Assembly (NCBI GenBank): GCA_039619475.1
Contig: CM077115.1
Coordinates: forward strand, 394,168,557 to 394,232,556
Direction: 5' to 3'
Source of the DNA: Icerya purchasi
Lineage: Eukaryota > Arthropoda > Insecta > Hemiptera > Monophlebidae
DNA length: 64,000 bases
The notes beneath the pieces were generated by a model. That model was not told the origin of the DNA. It did no database searches and saw only the letters and a list, made by a program, of their open reading frames with translations. Shown here piece after piece: positions 1 through 11,345 of this stretch. The translations under genes and the position numbers were made by a program. Every line of letters begins with the position of its first letter. Within the stretch, counting starts at the first letter, position 1.

Positions 1-1015
1 TATAATTTTTTTTTTTTTAATTAATGAAAGAAATCACAATTTGTGTTTTTAACATTGATCTCTGTGCGAAGACGTTTTGCGCAGACACTCAAAATGAGTT
101 TCAGAGCGGAACCGGAGAAAAAAAGGACAAATAAATAAAAGAGGGGAAGGTTGGTTTAATTTTTTGTTTTTTTTTTTTTTGGATTTTATCCGTCCTCAAA
201 AGAAGAGGGATGCTGCCACAAAATTTCCAGTAACTTCTTTCTGATTTCCTCTGCGATCAAATTGGACGCAATGACGATTAGGTAATAGCGAAGTGAATGT
301 TCGACTAGCGTGGCAGTCAAAAATAATTAAATTAGCCCTACTATTTTTAATATACGCGCCATATAAAGTAGATACATGTAATAGCGACCGTTACAGAAGC
401 GTTCGTTTTACGGGCCAAACGTCAGTTCATTAATGTACGGATTCTGGTTTGCTTTAAAAAATGGGGAATTGGTCACTCGCGTGCTATTTCATCGTTAATA
501 AAACATAAAACGTACGCAATCGTCGTCATTAATAATCTTACATATGTGTTAACCGTTATATACGGTCATAAATTATCTTTCGCAGCCTGCTGGTAAAACA
601 CGAGCAATGTTAGCGTTCACTGTATTTCCTGTTATTTAATAATTCGTAATATGCCGAGGAGCGCAATGCAATTGTGTTTCTTTAGTAATCACGGGTTATC
701 ATTTTTTTGGAACACAGCCCTTAATAAACTAGTCAGCGATAAAAAAACGGAACACTAGAAGACTGTTGTGCAGGTAATCCTAATTCGAACAGTGATCACT
801 CAGCATTTACCGTAGAACAGGTTATCAGTAGGCCCTCGGTTCCGTTTTATACATAGAGTCGTCACCGAGATGAAACAGGAATAAATTATCGCGCTCCGAC
901 ACACGGCATAATACGTCAAGTAGCTCCTCCGTTGATAGACTACGATAATTATTACAGATACCGTAATCTCTTTATTTACAGATAATTCGAAACGAGTCAA
1001 TAAATCGTTACTTAC
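1..1015 (-). other. Intron of the cGMP-dependent kinase gene (partial)
   Basis: This stretch lies 3' of the kinase exon on the minus strand and begins with a consensus donor: the complement of 1010-1015 reads GTAAGT. I looked for the expected next exon, which would continue the first cyclic-nucleotide-binding domain, and found none here, so it should lie beyond the left edge. The 81-codon ATG frame at 800-1045 reads across the splice donor into the exon in the wrong frame and is spurious. Apart from T-rich runs near the left end I see nothing else. Confidence 0.7.
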
Positions 1016-1182
1016 CTTCGATGACATACACGATGCTGCCAACATCGTTTTCTTTTATGATCAGACTACCGGCTGCGTACTCGACCGGATACATGCAATC
1101 TACGATTTCCGTTATCTGAATCGGATCCAGATGTGACATGAAATTGTCATCTAGTATCGCCGCTCTTATAAGTTCTTTAGAG
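1016..1182 (-). CDS. for: cGMP-dependent protein kinase, internal exon (cyclic-nucleotide-binding domain A)
   Basis: PKG is a cytosolic Ser/Thr kinase activated by cGMP; in insects the foraging gene encodes the PKG-I type. The exon is 167 bp. It starts after an acceptor (TGTGTAG on the minus strand) with one base completing a codon, has 55 whole codons, and ends with one base before GTAAGT. The translation begins [14 protein letters not shown] and includes [20 protein letters not shown] and [10 protein letters not shown]. These match the start of CNB domain A in animal PKG-I, where the family usually reads AILDNDFMKNL and [17 protein letters not shown]. An Asn replaces the usual Gly in KEGDVG; everything else looks intact. 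The N-terminal dimerisation exons should lie at higher coordinates, and the rest of the CNB domains and the kinase domain to the left of the window. Assignment to PKG is strong. Assignment to foraging rather than a paralogue rests on the [16 protein letters not shown] similarity, recalled rather than searched. Confidence 0.9.
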
Positions 1183-3634
1183 CTACACAGAACAATGTAA
1201 GAATAAATACATTACTTTAATAAAGTCGGTTAAATCAAAAAATAACACGATATACTAAAAATAAAAAAAAAAACAACATATTGCCGCGAATTTAACAGAT
1301 TACAATGAAAGATGAAAACAAAAACGTCTCTGAAAATTTTCACTTAAAACGACATTATAAGTAATTAAACAAATTTACCTCTATTGTATGCATCTTTTAA
1401 CGAAGGGTACCGCGCGGCTCTCGAGACTTGTCTCGTTCCGGATCCGAATCGCTCCCCCCAGGTATATATCAATCCCAAATTTGATTATACCAGAGACCTA
1501 TCTGGTTGAAAGTAAAAACGGAGCCCAAGTAGAAAGGAACTGGCCCCAGTCATTAGATCGATTAGGGGTCCTCAAGTAGATTATGAAAAGCTTAATTACA
1601 CAATCCATGACACCTTATTAAGGATATATCGGAATTACTTTACACTTGAGGTACTTCACATTTGTAACAAAGTAAATTTTTCCGATTTAGTTATTGACGT
1701 ATATTTTTTCGCAAGACGAAACTAGAGTGATCAAATACTTTCACCTTATCTGTCACGGTGTATTATTTATAAAAGTCTAGCATTCTGGATTGGGGTTTTT
1801 TTTGTTGTTTTTTTTTTTTTTTTTGTTTTTTGCACGCTATTATTGTTTTTGTGTAAAGTACAACTTCGTTCAAGATAGCCTTTCATTTGGTTCATTTAAT
1901 AAAGATAAGAAAAAACACAAAAACAAAGGTGGTTAAATTCGGAACTAACCCCGGTTAACTTTCAAGATCTAGCGAATGAATTATTCCGTCGAATCAATTG
2001 ATTATTTTACGGAAAAACAAGGACTACTCCTATCTGTCACGCAGTATACGCGAAAATTTCATTTCAGAACCTAATTGAAGGTGCTCTAAACGTCATACTC
2101 ACATCACGCGCATAAGTACAGACCGATTAGTTCTTGAAAATTAAAAAAACATATTACTGACGACTTTGCAAAAATAAATCATCAGAGTCCGGCGCCCAAG
2201 AAGCCCAGCGAACATACTAACCAACGGCTACCATTCCGAATGAAATAACGAACACAGCCGATTTTCCCGTTAAAATCGTTAATGCTCGAATAATCCCTCT
2301 ATTGTTGCACGTCTATCCATCCGATGATGAATTCGAACATGTCATCAGCTGGCGTGGACAAATTTACATAGTATAAATTATAATAATGTATCCGAGATGA
2401 ATCTTTCCCGTTAAATTACGAGTCTGGTTATCGCGTATTCAGACAATTCGAAGACAATCAAACATTGTAGCGGAAGACTTATTGTTAGTGAAATTAAAAA
2501 ACACTGATAGCAGCCGGCATCGTGGATAGGTAGCGGAGCGGTGACAAACCCGGCGATTTCGGTAACAGAATGGCTCAATCTACCTATTAATTAAGCTGCA
2601 GTTTCAGATATACGAAGGTAGCTGACTACAAAACGACGATCCCGATAAATCTCAAATACCTTACGCAGCTCAAACGTCTTTCAAGAAAATCAGCATATTC
2701 ACCTCTTTCCAGCGAACAGTACATCAACATACTAAGATACAGAGTAATACCGCAGGAAGAAGGATGATCCCAACAGCTGCAAACGGTACTAGAGCTCCCG
2801 TTAAATTCGATTCTGCGGGGTAAAAATCAAGACCGCTCAAGAAATAACTGGAACAGCAAAACACGACTATTCGCTGACAATCAATACAATTTCTCCATGA
2901 ACTTCGCAAAATACCAGAATTTTGTGGAAAAGATAGCCTTCGACTACACTCCTATTATCTAAACTTTGCGCACGACTACAGAAAAAGAAGATTTAATCCG
3001 CATGATGTCAATGACTAAGCCGTATTTGAACGGGGCGAGAGGGGCAAGTACAAAAAACAGATTCTCCCGTATCATAAAACATTTAAGAAGCGTGACTACG
3101 CACGGCGACGTGAGCTGGTCGAGTCCCCACCAAATACAGGCGGAAAAATAGCGAGCTAAACTGTACGCAATTCTCTATACGCTGTAGTAGTCTTGGAAGT
3201 TAGACATATAGATATATATATATATATATATATTAAAAAAGAAAAAAAATCTAGCAAGTAAACGTTGTCAGCTTAATATTTCTTAACCGCTCTTAATAGA
3301 TATATCTTTTTATTTTTGTACTTTTTTTTTTATGAAAAAACTTTTTTGTTCATTGACTAAAAACATATTTTCTTCGAATTTATTTAATATACTTCAAGTA
3401 CTATTCGCTAATAACCTCGCAATCGGGGTTAAATTGTCATTGACGGTTTTCAAACTGCACACATCGTAAGAATTTGCCAACAATTATATTTAGCCGTTTT
3501 AATGTTTATGAGCGTACAAAAAATACGTCGAATTTAAGGGGTTATCGAATTTCTTTTTTTTTTTTTAGCACGAATCTTATTTAAAAAAGTTCCAATGTTC
3601 AAAAAAAGCTGAACGAAAAAATACTCAAAAAAAA
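1183..3634. other. Non-coding stretch upstream of the PKG exon
   Basis: This is presumably intron of the kinase gene. It has ordinary AT-rich sequence, with a somewhat more balanced composition around 2150-3170. Short ATG frames at 1388-1579 (+), 2724-2909 (-) and 2966-3151 (+) show no recognisable protein. A (TA)n tract lies at 3205-3233. I see no other feature. Confidence 0.55.
3205..3233. repeat. (TA)n microsatellite
   Basis: An almost uninterrupted run of TA/GATA dinucleotides, followed by an A-rich stretch. Confidence 0.9.
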
Positions 3635-4127
3635 TTGCTAAAAGTTTGTGGGTGTCCGTGTCTAGGTGCACACGGTATCTACTTCGGACGCTTACAGGAA
3701 TTCGTAGAAAAACATATGCACAATCGCAAAGTGATGGGTGTTATCGATGATACGGAATATTACCGACTTGTTCTTATTGCTATTCCGCAATGCAATTGGC
3801 AGATTCGACATGCTTCTAATAAAAAATCGTATTTTTGACTTACGATACACGGTTAGAATACGAAACGTTTACTGTTTTCAATGTTCGATTAAATTCGATG
3901 ATATTTTAGGAAACGTTAAGGTATTAAGCGAAATTCAAATAAATCGAATCAGAGAACTTTTTTATTCGTCTACATCCTCACAGATGTCTGCAGTACATAA
4001 ATATATCACACTAAAGTATGACGTAAGCATCGCGAATTATATCGAATTATTGAACCGAGCGAGCGAAAGTCTTGCATTTTCACGATATTTCGTCATGCAA
4101 CATAGAAGAACTATCGAAACAAAATAG
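3635..4127 (+). other. Two overlapping unidentified ORFs (67 and 129 codons)
   Basis: The first frame (3635-3838) and the second (3738-4127) overlap in different reading frames. The second, 129 codons, is one of the longer ATG-started frames in the left third of the window. Its conceptual product has no homopolymer runs and looks protein-like (for example LSEIQINRIRELFYSS), but I recognise no family, motif, signal peptide or membrane segment. There are no evident splice sites or promoter. It could be a chance frame, a decayed mobile-element ORF, or part of an exon. Function unknown. Confidence 0.2.
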
Positions 4128-4679
4128 TCTCGTTGTTTTTAAACGATGAATAGGATCAAATTTTCTCTCTCACTCATCCTCTCTCTTGCTTGACCGAGAG
4201 GACTGATGGAGAGACAATTAAGTCATTTACTATAAAATAAACGAGAATAAAAATGAAAAAAAGGCTAAGAAAAAAAAACATCCTCTTTTTATAAGATAAA
4301 CAAAATTAACCGTATTATCGCTTAAAATAAAACTAACAACTAACAGTGAAACACCTTCTCATCGTCACAGTTGAGTAAATAATGAAATCTTCATATTAAA
4401 TTATCTATTGTAAAACGAAACCTCGCTATTTCCTCATTTTTCTACGGCTAACTAACAGCGCCCCCACGAAGTTAACTGAGACACGGTTGTCACAATACCA
4501 AGAATACGAATGTAGCCTATACGTAACCCGGACAGCATTGCAACAAATTTACGAATGAGACCGGTAAAATGTATAGTACATACTGATCTTTGCCAACGTT
4601 CGCTCCGCAGTAATGTCTGTAACCCTGCTTTTCAAGACTTCAGAGATTACTTCAATAATAAATTACTTGTCCTTTGATA

Positions 4680-5292
4680 TCTATCTATTCACCTATAGTC
4701 GGAAAATTTGTTTGTCTGTCTGTATATCTGCCTGTGCGTGCTAATCTCACAAACCACCGAATCGATTTTGTTGTAGTAGATGGATCGTTTATAGACCAAG
4801 GGAAGTGATGAAAACAACGTGATTTTTAAAAATAAATCTCAGTTGCATCTAATAAATAGTTCAGCAAAAAAGATTCGTGCGGAACGACTTTATAAGAAAG
4901 ACACAATACTGTATTACCGCATAATCGCGAGTATTAATTATGTAAAAAAATTACATTGTAAATATTTCTTTATAATAGTAGCATTTCAGTTTTTTTTAAT
5001 TGTTGAATTCACAATTTAGGAACTGTACAGTGTTAAGTAATGTTCCATAGAAAAATAGTTGCTACTGGAAGTATTATTTAAATTCAAATCTTAAGGTTTG
5101 CTGTCGGGGAATGTACTTCGTGTTTGTTTTAATTACTATATTAGTAGTAATATTCCTAAAAGAAAGGAAAACTGAATAGAAAAAATCAACTTTTAACCGA
5201 AATACAGAATTCACCACATAAAATAAGAAGAGAAGTTAAAGATTTAAACAGGCGCTAATCATGCCGGGGGAGAAGTCGCAGCTAACAGCTAG
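4680..5292 (+). mobile_element. Non-autonomous Helitron-like element, degenerate
   Basis: The unit starts with TC (A|TC boundary at 4679/4680) in a segment of TCTATCTATTCACC and TGTCTGTCTGT type. That is the kind of 5' end seen in many short insect Helitron-like repeats. It ends in CAGCTAG at 5286-5292. The end is preceded by a GC-rich segment (5263-5282) that corresponds to the subterminal hairpin better preserved at 6742-6755. Helitrons characteristically end with a hairpin followed by CTRR, and CTAG fits. No Rep/helicase coding sequence is present. The 66-codon frame at 4819-5019 is low-complexity and is not a recognisable protein. The family assignment rests on the termini only. Confidence 0.45.
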
Positions 5293-6768
5293 CAAGTAAG
5301 TAAATAAACCGTTTGTAGAATAAACGATGAGATATAGAATAAAAAAATAGGTAAAAGTAAAATACACCGATAAAATAAAAATAAAAATAAAAATTGATTT
5401 TAAATAAAAACATCAACACGATAAATATAGAGATAAAATGTAGAAATTTAAATAAAATGATTACTTACATCGTGGACGCTGGAAAGAAAGAAAACCCATA
5501 TATGGTGAACGAATGGAGGAATATTGAGCGCAAATAAAGGCCAAAAGAAAAAACGACAACTGAAATTATGTGGTCCGTAGTTGGCCGAAACGAGAAGAAG
5601 AAGAAATAAAATGATTACTACGGTAAATATAAATAAAAGCTAAAGTTTTATTTTAAATCTGGCGCAAATAAAAAAACACCGTGTTTCCATCACAGCTCTT
5701 TTTGCGTTACTCACATCGCTAATCTTCTGTAACAAAATCTAAATATACAATCCGCGCTCCTAGCTTAGTATACAAGGCGGAGATCATAAAATAAAAAGGT
5801 TTTCTTTATTAGTTCTTACAGAAAGAATCCTGCAACATAATTGCCACCGGAAATATCATTTATATTCAAATTTTAAATTCTTGTCCATATAATATTATGA
5901 TTTGTTGTTCTGGTAATAAATTCATTTTTATAAAACGCTCAACGGAGCAGTCGGAAGAGACAAAACAAAACGGGTAGCAGTAGTATGCGCACGCATGGAG
6001 AACATGTTCTTAAATTTCGTAAAAACGTTATTTTACAAACAATTCCCTAAAATTATATCCTTTAACTATCTTTAAAAATATCTGAATACGCAATTTAGTA
6101 ACTATGCAGAGTATTACTTATGTTCTATAAAAAAATAATTAAAATTATAGAAAAATTAATAAAGATTACTTCAACGGTAATTTTTAATGGTTACCACTGG
6201 AAATAATATTTTTACATTCAAATCTTAAATCCCTACTCAATTACACCGTGGTTCTTCGCTGTTGTGGAATGTGCTTAAAAATTTTCTCTTGATTATTATA
6301 TTGTTAATATTCTTTTGAAGAAAAAAAAAGTGGGAAAACTGAGTAGAAGAAATATAAATGTTCAGAGAAAATATAGTTTTCATTACATTAAAAAAGAAAA
6401 AAAAAAATTAAAGATTTAAAATACGCATGTAAAGCCGCGGCGAGCAGGAGCTATCGGTTAATTAATTTGGCTGTTTATAGAATAGTTGAATGATCTAATG
6501 AAAATAGTGAATAAGGAATAAAAAAAATATAGATACTATGATGAAAGCTAGCGATGACCTCAAGAAATACTCAGTTGACTGTAATGAATATTTTGACAAA
6601 AGACTTGCAATTTTAAAAAGATGAGACAAAATAAAATAAATTAAAAAAAAAAAAATCTTTACTGCAACTTATATAAATTCTAGATAAAACAAAAATTTTT
6701 CTCATTAAATTCCAGATATAGATTTAAACGGGTATTAATATACGGGCGAAGCCGTGAGTAACAGCTAG
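5293..6768 (+). repeat. Diverged direct repeats with two more Helitron-like 3' ends
   Basis: Segments of the 4680-5292 unit recur here in the same orientation. The part around 5055-5100 (TTGCTACTGGAAGTATTATT followed by TTCAAATCTTAA) is repeated at about 5840-5885 and 6185-6235. The part around 5020-5050 recurs at about 6102-6140. The 3' end, introduced by GATTTAAA, occurs at 5238-5292, 6408-6455 and 6720-6768. The last copy keeps a short hairpin, ACGG (6742-6745) with CCGT (6752-6755), about ten bases before CTAG (6765-6768). The sequence following copies 1 and 2 is also similar (CGTTTGTAGAATAAACG against TGTTTATAGAATAGTTG). This suggests local duplication rather than independent insertion for those two. 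Confidence 0.55.
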
Positions 6769-7559
6769 CATATTAATAAAAGATAACGTTTCATTTTGTT
6801 CTTTAGGAGGCAAAGATATTAATTTTGGTTTCACAACACATTTACGCCCTCCTCACCATATATTATGTAACCATATCTACAACGTTGTTGTGTAACATTC
6901 GTAAAACATTTATTTTATTCTGCAAAGAATGGCAAAGTTAATTAAAAAAGTGACTATATATCTGCGAATCTAAAAGTTATCTCAATGCCTCAAAGAATCG
7001 AGTTTTTACTTACATACATACATATCCATACACACCCACACACATATATATATATGTCACCTGATGCTAATAAGAATTTTTGCGTAATAATCAAGGGCAC
7101 TGTCCTCAGCTGAAATATAGAGATACCAAAAAGAAAACCAATGTTCAAATAAACATTAAAATTTCTAATTGATGTTTTTTTTTTTTCATTGAATTGAACG
7201 GGAAAACTGTTTATGCGTTAACTTTTGTGGATTTTCATTACAAATAACTCAAAAACCACCAAAAATTTGTGCAATACCATTATTGGTTTAATAAAAATGA
7301 TCATTTAGTGGGTAGACTTAAATTCAATTATAATGCACACGCTCACACGCAGGCTGAAATTTATTCGTAGCGTTGATTTTTCCAAAACAATCATGTAAAT
7401 TAAACAATTTACCACAGTCATTATAGCACTATTGTGCTCATGCAAATGTTAGTCACATAAAAAACATAATTAATTTTAGATGAATATCAACTTGAATCAC
7501 GATTTGTAACGCTATCTATTGGAGCTAACAAACATTAATTTAATAATTTCGTTGCTCAC
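6769..7559. other. Non-coding AT-rich stretch
   Basis: It contains a short CA/TA microsatellite near 7015-7056 and nothing else I can support. Confidence 0.5.
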
Positions 7560-7715
7560 CTTTGCCGTTATTGGTTATATCGTCAAACTCGTGTATAAAT
7601 ATTACTAGAAGACCGCGGTCGCTGGCCGCTTGTAAATCAGCCTTCGGATTTTTAGTTGTTTTATTTTGTGAATTTATAAAAATAACTGCGACGTTCACAT
7701 AATGTTTATTGAAAA
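7560..7715 (-). CDS. Candidate internal exon of an unidentified protein
   Basis: On the minus strand a long T-rich tract ends in TATATAG at 7716-7722. A 156-bp stretch then stays open in one frame and is followed by a GTGAGC donor (complement of 7554-7559). The open frame has 51 whole codons, with two leading bases and one trailing base, so the exon is phase-symmetrical. The product includes NVAVIFINSQNKTTKNP, then KADLQAASDRGLLVIFIHEF and DDITNNGKG, which reads like real protein. I recognise no family. It lies upstream of the PKG exon on the same strand but cannot be spliced directly to it, because the phases do not match and joining them gives an immediate stop. It may belong to another gene, to an alternative transcript, or to a decayed element. 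The middle is more GC-rich than its surroundings. Confidence 0.35.
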
Positions 7716-10700
7716 CTATATAAAAAAAAAAAAAAAAAAAAAAGGGATATGAATATTTAAAAAAAGTGAAATTCGGATTAATCTCAAAAATTAAAACTAG
7801 CAGCAGGTATGTTAGAAGAACATATAAATTTAACTTGTTTTTTCAAATTTACGTTTCAATTATCAAATTCGTTTTCTTGCTTCAAATCTAAGCAATGGAT
7901 ATTTCAAGTCACTGGTGACTATCGTTTAAATCATTTTAAAATTTTTATTCTTAAATTTTACAGAGTTTGGGGGTCTCTCAGTTTTCACATAATCTAACGA
8001 TGGAAGTACATCGTTTAAAAAAAGAAAAATTACTCTCTAGCCCCGCGGAAAGGACTGTGTATCTTTTTCTCGCTATTCTCTGATATAAAATTTTGTTTTA
8101 GAAATTCTAAACTTGATTGAATTGATCACTAGTCCATTAGTGTTTTAAATGTAATGTATTTTCTTATTTTCAGATCAAATTTTTCAATAGTATTATTTTA
8201 TTTTACTAACTATCGGTAAATGTTATAATAGTTCGTTTCAGGGGAGATGTGATTTTAACGCATTATTTACGATTTCTTAGGGAAATTTTGGATGGGAAGC
8301 CTTGATACATTTTCCTCTGTCACGTAAAAAATCTAGTCAGTTATATTACGACCAAAAATTACTTCTTCATCATTTCCGATCGCGGGTACCCGAAGAAATT
8401 ATATATCTGTTTACGGTACCGGTCAATTTAAAATTAATTATAATCATAAGTAACTTCGAAAATTTATAAATAAAAAAGATATGTGTAACGGTAATATTAA
8501 TGTTAAATTCTGAGTTCTATAAATGCCAATAAACTTTTCGGCTTTCTTTCAAAAAATAACGTTACGAATATACATAACATGTATATTATAATATATACGT
8601 TCGTCTTTCTTTCGCTATTGATTACACCATTTGATAAATGGCATACACTTTATTGATTAATGTTAAATATATGCGTATATTTCAAATTTTTCTAAATAAA
8701 ATAATTTTAAAAAAAGTAATAAGTTTTTTTATTACATTCATAGTTTTTCAAAACAAAACCTTGTCACAATTAGATATATATAACGTTAACGTGAAAAGTT
8801 AAACATTGACTGCATTATTAAGTAAATGTATATATAGACAATTCAATGAGATCAAAAAATGATAATAATGACTGAATTGCGTTAAAATATCTTTTATATT
8901 AAATTTTTCAATAACAGATTCGCGATATCAATTTTGTTTTGACATAAAAATATACAAAATTTTCGGAATGTTTTTTATAGAAATATTTTAAAGATAATAT
9001 TTTTACACACACACACACACATATATGTATACATATATCCTACTTAAGTAAACTGTCTCCAGTGTATGGTATGTGTTAAAACTATATAACGAATAATTGG
9101 AAAATTGTAAGTTAATTTTGTAATGATGAAATCAGCTTATTCTATACTTAAATGAATGCTTGCTCAATTTTTAATTCCTCTAGTTTGGCTCCTAATGCGG
9201 AATGCGCTAAACGTTATAAAACAAATTCTAATTCTAATTCTGGAAAAATAAAACCCTTAACAGAGTTACAGCTGAAATTCTGGTTAAGCAACTGCCATGC
9301 GTATATAAAAATATGCAATGAAAAACTTCTGGATAATATGAGGAATTCCCAGTTAAAGAAAACAAAAGTGAAAAGTTTGAAGAAATCAATTCCACTATAC
9401 CTAAAAAAATATTAAATACGATTTAATATTATTTTCTAGGAATGTTAAATGCAGATTTGCCTTATTTAAGTGTTACTTTTATTTAAATTTATTTTTAATT
9501 ACATTTCCGTGCATTTTATTTATTTTTATAACTTTTTTCCAATATTTATTTCAATCGGTTTAATTTAAAATGTTGAAAACCTTCGTTTAGTAGCGCCCTC
9601 TTTTGTAGTTCGTTTGTACTATAAATGGTACACACATAATTTATAGAGAGCGCTGATTTTATAGCACGCAATTCGTACACGTAAATAAAACTGTAATTTT
9701 TATTTGTCCAAAATGTGGGGATAAAAATTAAATTTTTATATATAATAATACTGAAAAAGCATGAGGCGAGATTACGGTTCCTAACCGAAATGAGCAAGCA
9801 TTAATTTATATATTATTAATGTACGTTATTTAATCATTCCTTTTTTGTTAATGTAAATTTTTATAAGTAATATGTCGTAAAATTTTTAAAATACTACGCT
9901 GCAGTAGCTGCAGCAGTTCGAGAAAAGTGTAATTGAGCGATCACAATAACAATATACGAAAAAACGAAATCACTCGATAATTGTTTTCATAAACGCAAAA
10001 TCTTTCACAGAAATTTTCAAAGCGAAAAAAAATCTTTCTTTTAAATTTATTTTTATATTTACACACAATTTTAAATTACACGTTAAGAAGTAACAGAAAG
10101 TACACGTACAACTCGCATTCAAGAAAAAAAGTGGTAGAATAAAGATGAAATAAATAAACGTACAATAGCGTATTAGAATATTAAATGACTTTTCGAGTTA
10201 ATTATTTTCAGTTAATAATTTGGTCTTTTAAAATAAAATAGGGCTTACACAAAGAAAAATAAAATGAATAACTACTAATTATAAATGTGGCTTATAACGT
10301 AACATAAAAAAAATTTACCGGTAAATTTCAAAATGAACAACAAGTGCCATGTTTTTCAGTTTAAAAAAGTAACTGGAAACTTAATATATAAAATTTCTCT
10401 CAATTATTAATATATACAAATTGTTTAATGAAGTGACGTATTTATTTTCGCAAAAAACAAGTAACCATTTGAAATCACGCATATAAAAAGTACCGGTAAT
10501 GAGATATTCAGCGATTTAAAAAATTTTCACAATATATTTATAAATTTTATAACAGAAAACAGAATAAAACACAATGAAAATAACATAAAGTGGTCCGGAT
10601 AGATGGCTGGTGAATTGTCCTTGTCATTAGATTTTCATTTGCTCATTTTTCCAATACGTTTTTCTTTATTCATATAAAAAAGAGAAAAAAGGAAAAAAAA

Positions 10701-10827
10701 AACATAAAGTGCAAATAAAATTATTTTTGTTCCCTACGCAAATGTAATCGCAATCAGTGTATGTATACTTTTAAAGTTTAAAATGAAACAGCTCAGTCAT
10801 CTTCAATCTATACGATCAGAGTATAAC
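7716..10827. other. Non-coding AT-rich stretch
   Basis: It holds a poly-A run just after 7720 and a CA/TA microsatellite at 9005-9026. Frames at 7809-7997, 9152-9415 (+, 87 codons) and 9546-9797 (-, 83 codons) have no recognisable product. I see no splice-flanked coding segment here. Confidence 0.5.
9005..9038. repeat. (AC)n/(AT)n microsatellite
   Basis: About eight AC units are followed by a short imperfect AT/GTAT run. Confidence 0.85.
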
Positions 10828-10840
10828 ATTTTTTCGAATA

Positions 10841-11333
10841 TAACGCTAAAAATTGTAAAATAAAATGTTTTTTTACAAAAAATAAATCCCGACTTCAAGG
10901 TTTATTATAAAAATGTAATAAAAGAATGCACTAAAAAGTAAAAAATAATTACTCTCGATAAAAAATATATGTGTATCAGAGTGATATAACACTTAAGGTG
11001 ATATCGTAATTCTTATACAACATTCACACCTTAATTAGACTTGACATCAAATTCATATTACAATAATAATTTAAAACTGCATTAAATGTTCATTGAACTG
11101 TTCCTAGATATTGTAATATGAATTTGATGCTGACTCTAATTATTAATGTTGTATAAGAATTACGATATCACCACTTAAGTGTTATATCACACTGATATAC
11201 ATATATTTTTAATCGGGAGTAATTATTTTTTACTTTTTAGTGCATTCTTTTATTACATTTTTATAATAAACCTTCAAGTATCGGTATTTATTGTTTGTAA
11301 AAAAACATTTTATTTTACAATTTTTAACGTTGT
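10841..11333. repeat. Long near-perfect inverted repeat (hairpin), MITE-like
   Basis: The left arm (10841-11063) is repeated in inverted orientation at 11111-11333, with a 47-bp loop at 11064-11110. Reading the left arm against the complement of the right arm, nearly every position agrees, apart from scattered substitutions and a few short indels, for example around 10890-10900 and 11025-11040. Arms of about 223 bp at this identity mean a recent origin or active maintenance. Pairing weakens outside 10828 and 11345. I see no convincing target-site duplication and no coding sequence. The likeliest explanations are a foldback/MITE transposon or a local inverted duplication. The RNA from either strand would form a long double-stranded stem. 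Confidence 0.9.
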
Positions 11334-11345
11334 ACTTGAATTGTT

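Noticed and set aside
2724..2909. 61-codon minus-strand frame with a hydrophobic C-terminal stretch (AAVGIILLPAVLLCILVC).
   Set aside because: It could be a membrane segment of an exon, but I recognise no family and the flanks show no convincing splice sites or start context.
5461..5530. Possible minus-strand microexon between TTTCTTTCTTTCCAG and GATGTAAGT.
   Set aside because: The enclosed sequence is only about ten bases and lies inside the Helitron-like repeat cluster.
9150..9804. Possible terminal inverted repeat AATGCTTGCTCA near 9154 and its complement near 9790.
   Set aside because: Only about 12 bases match exactly and the similarity fades at once, so it is plausibly coincidental.
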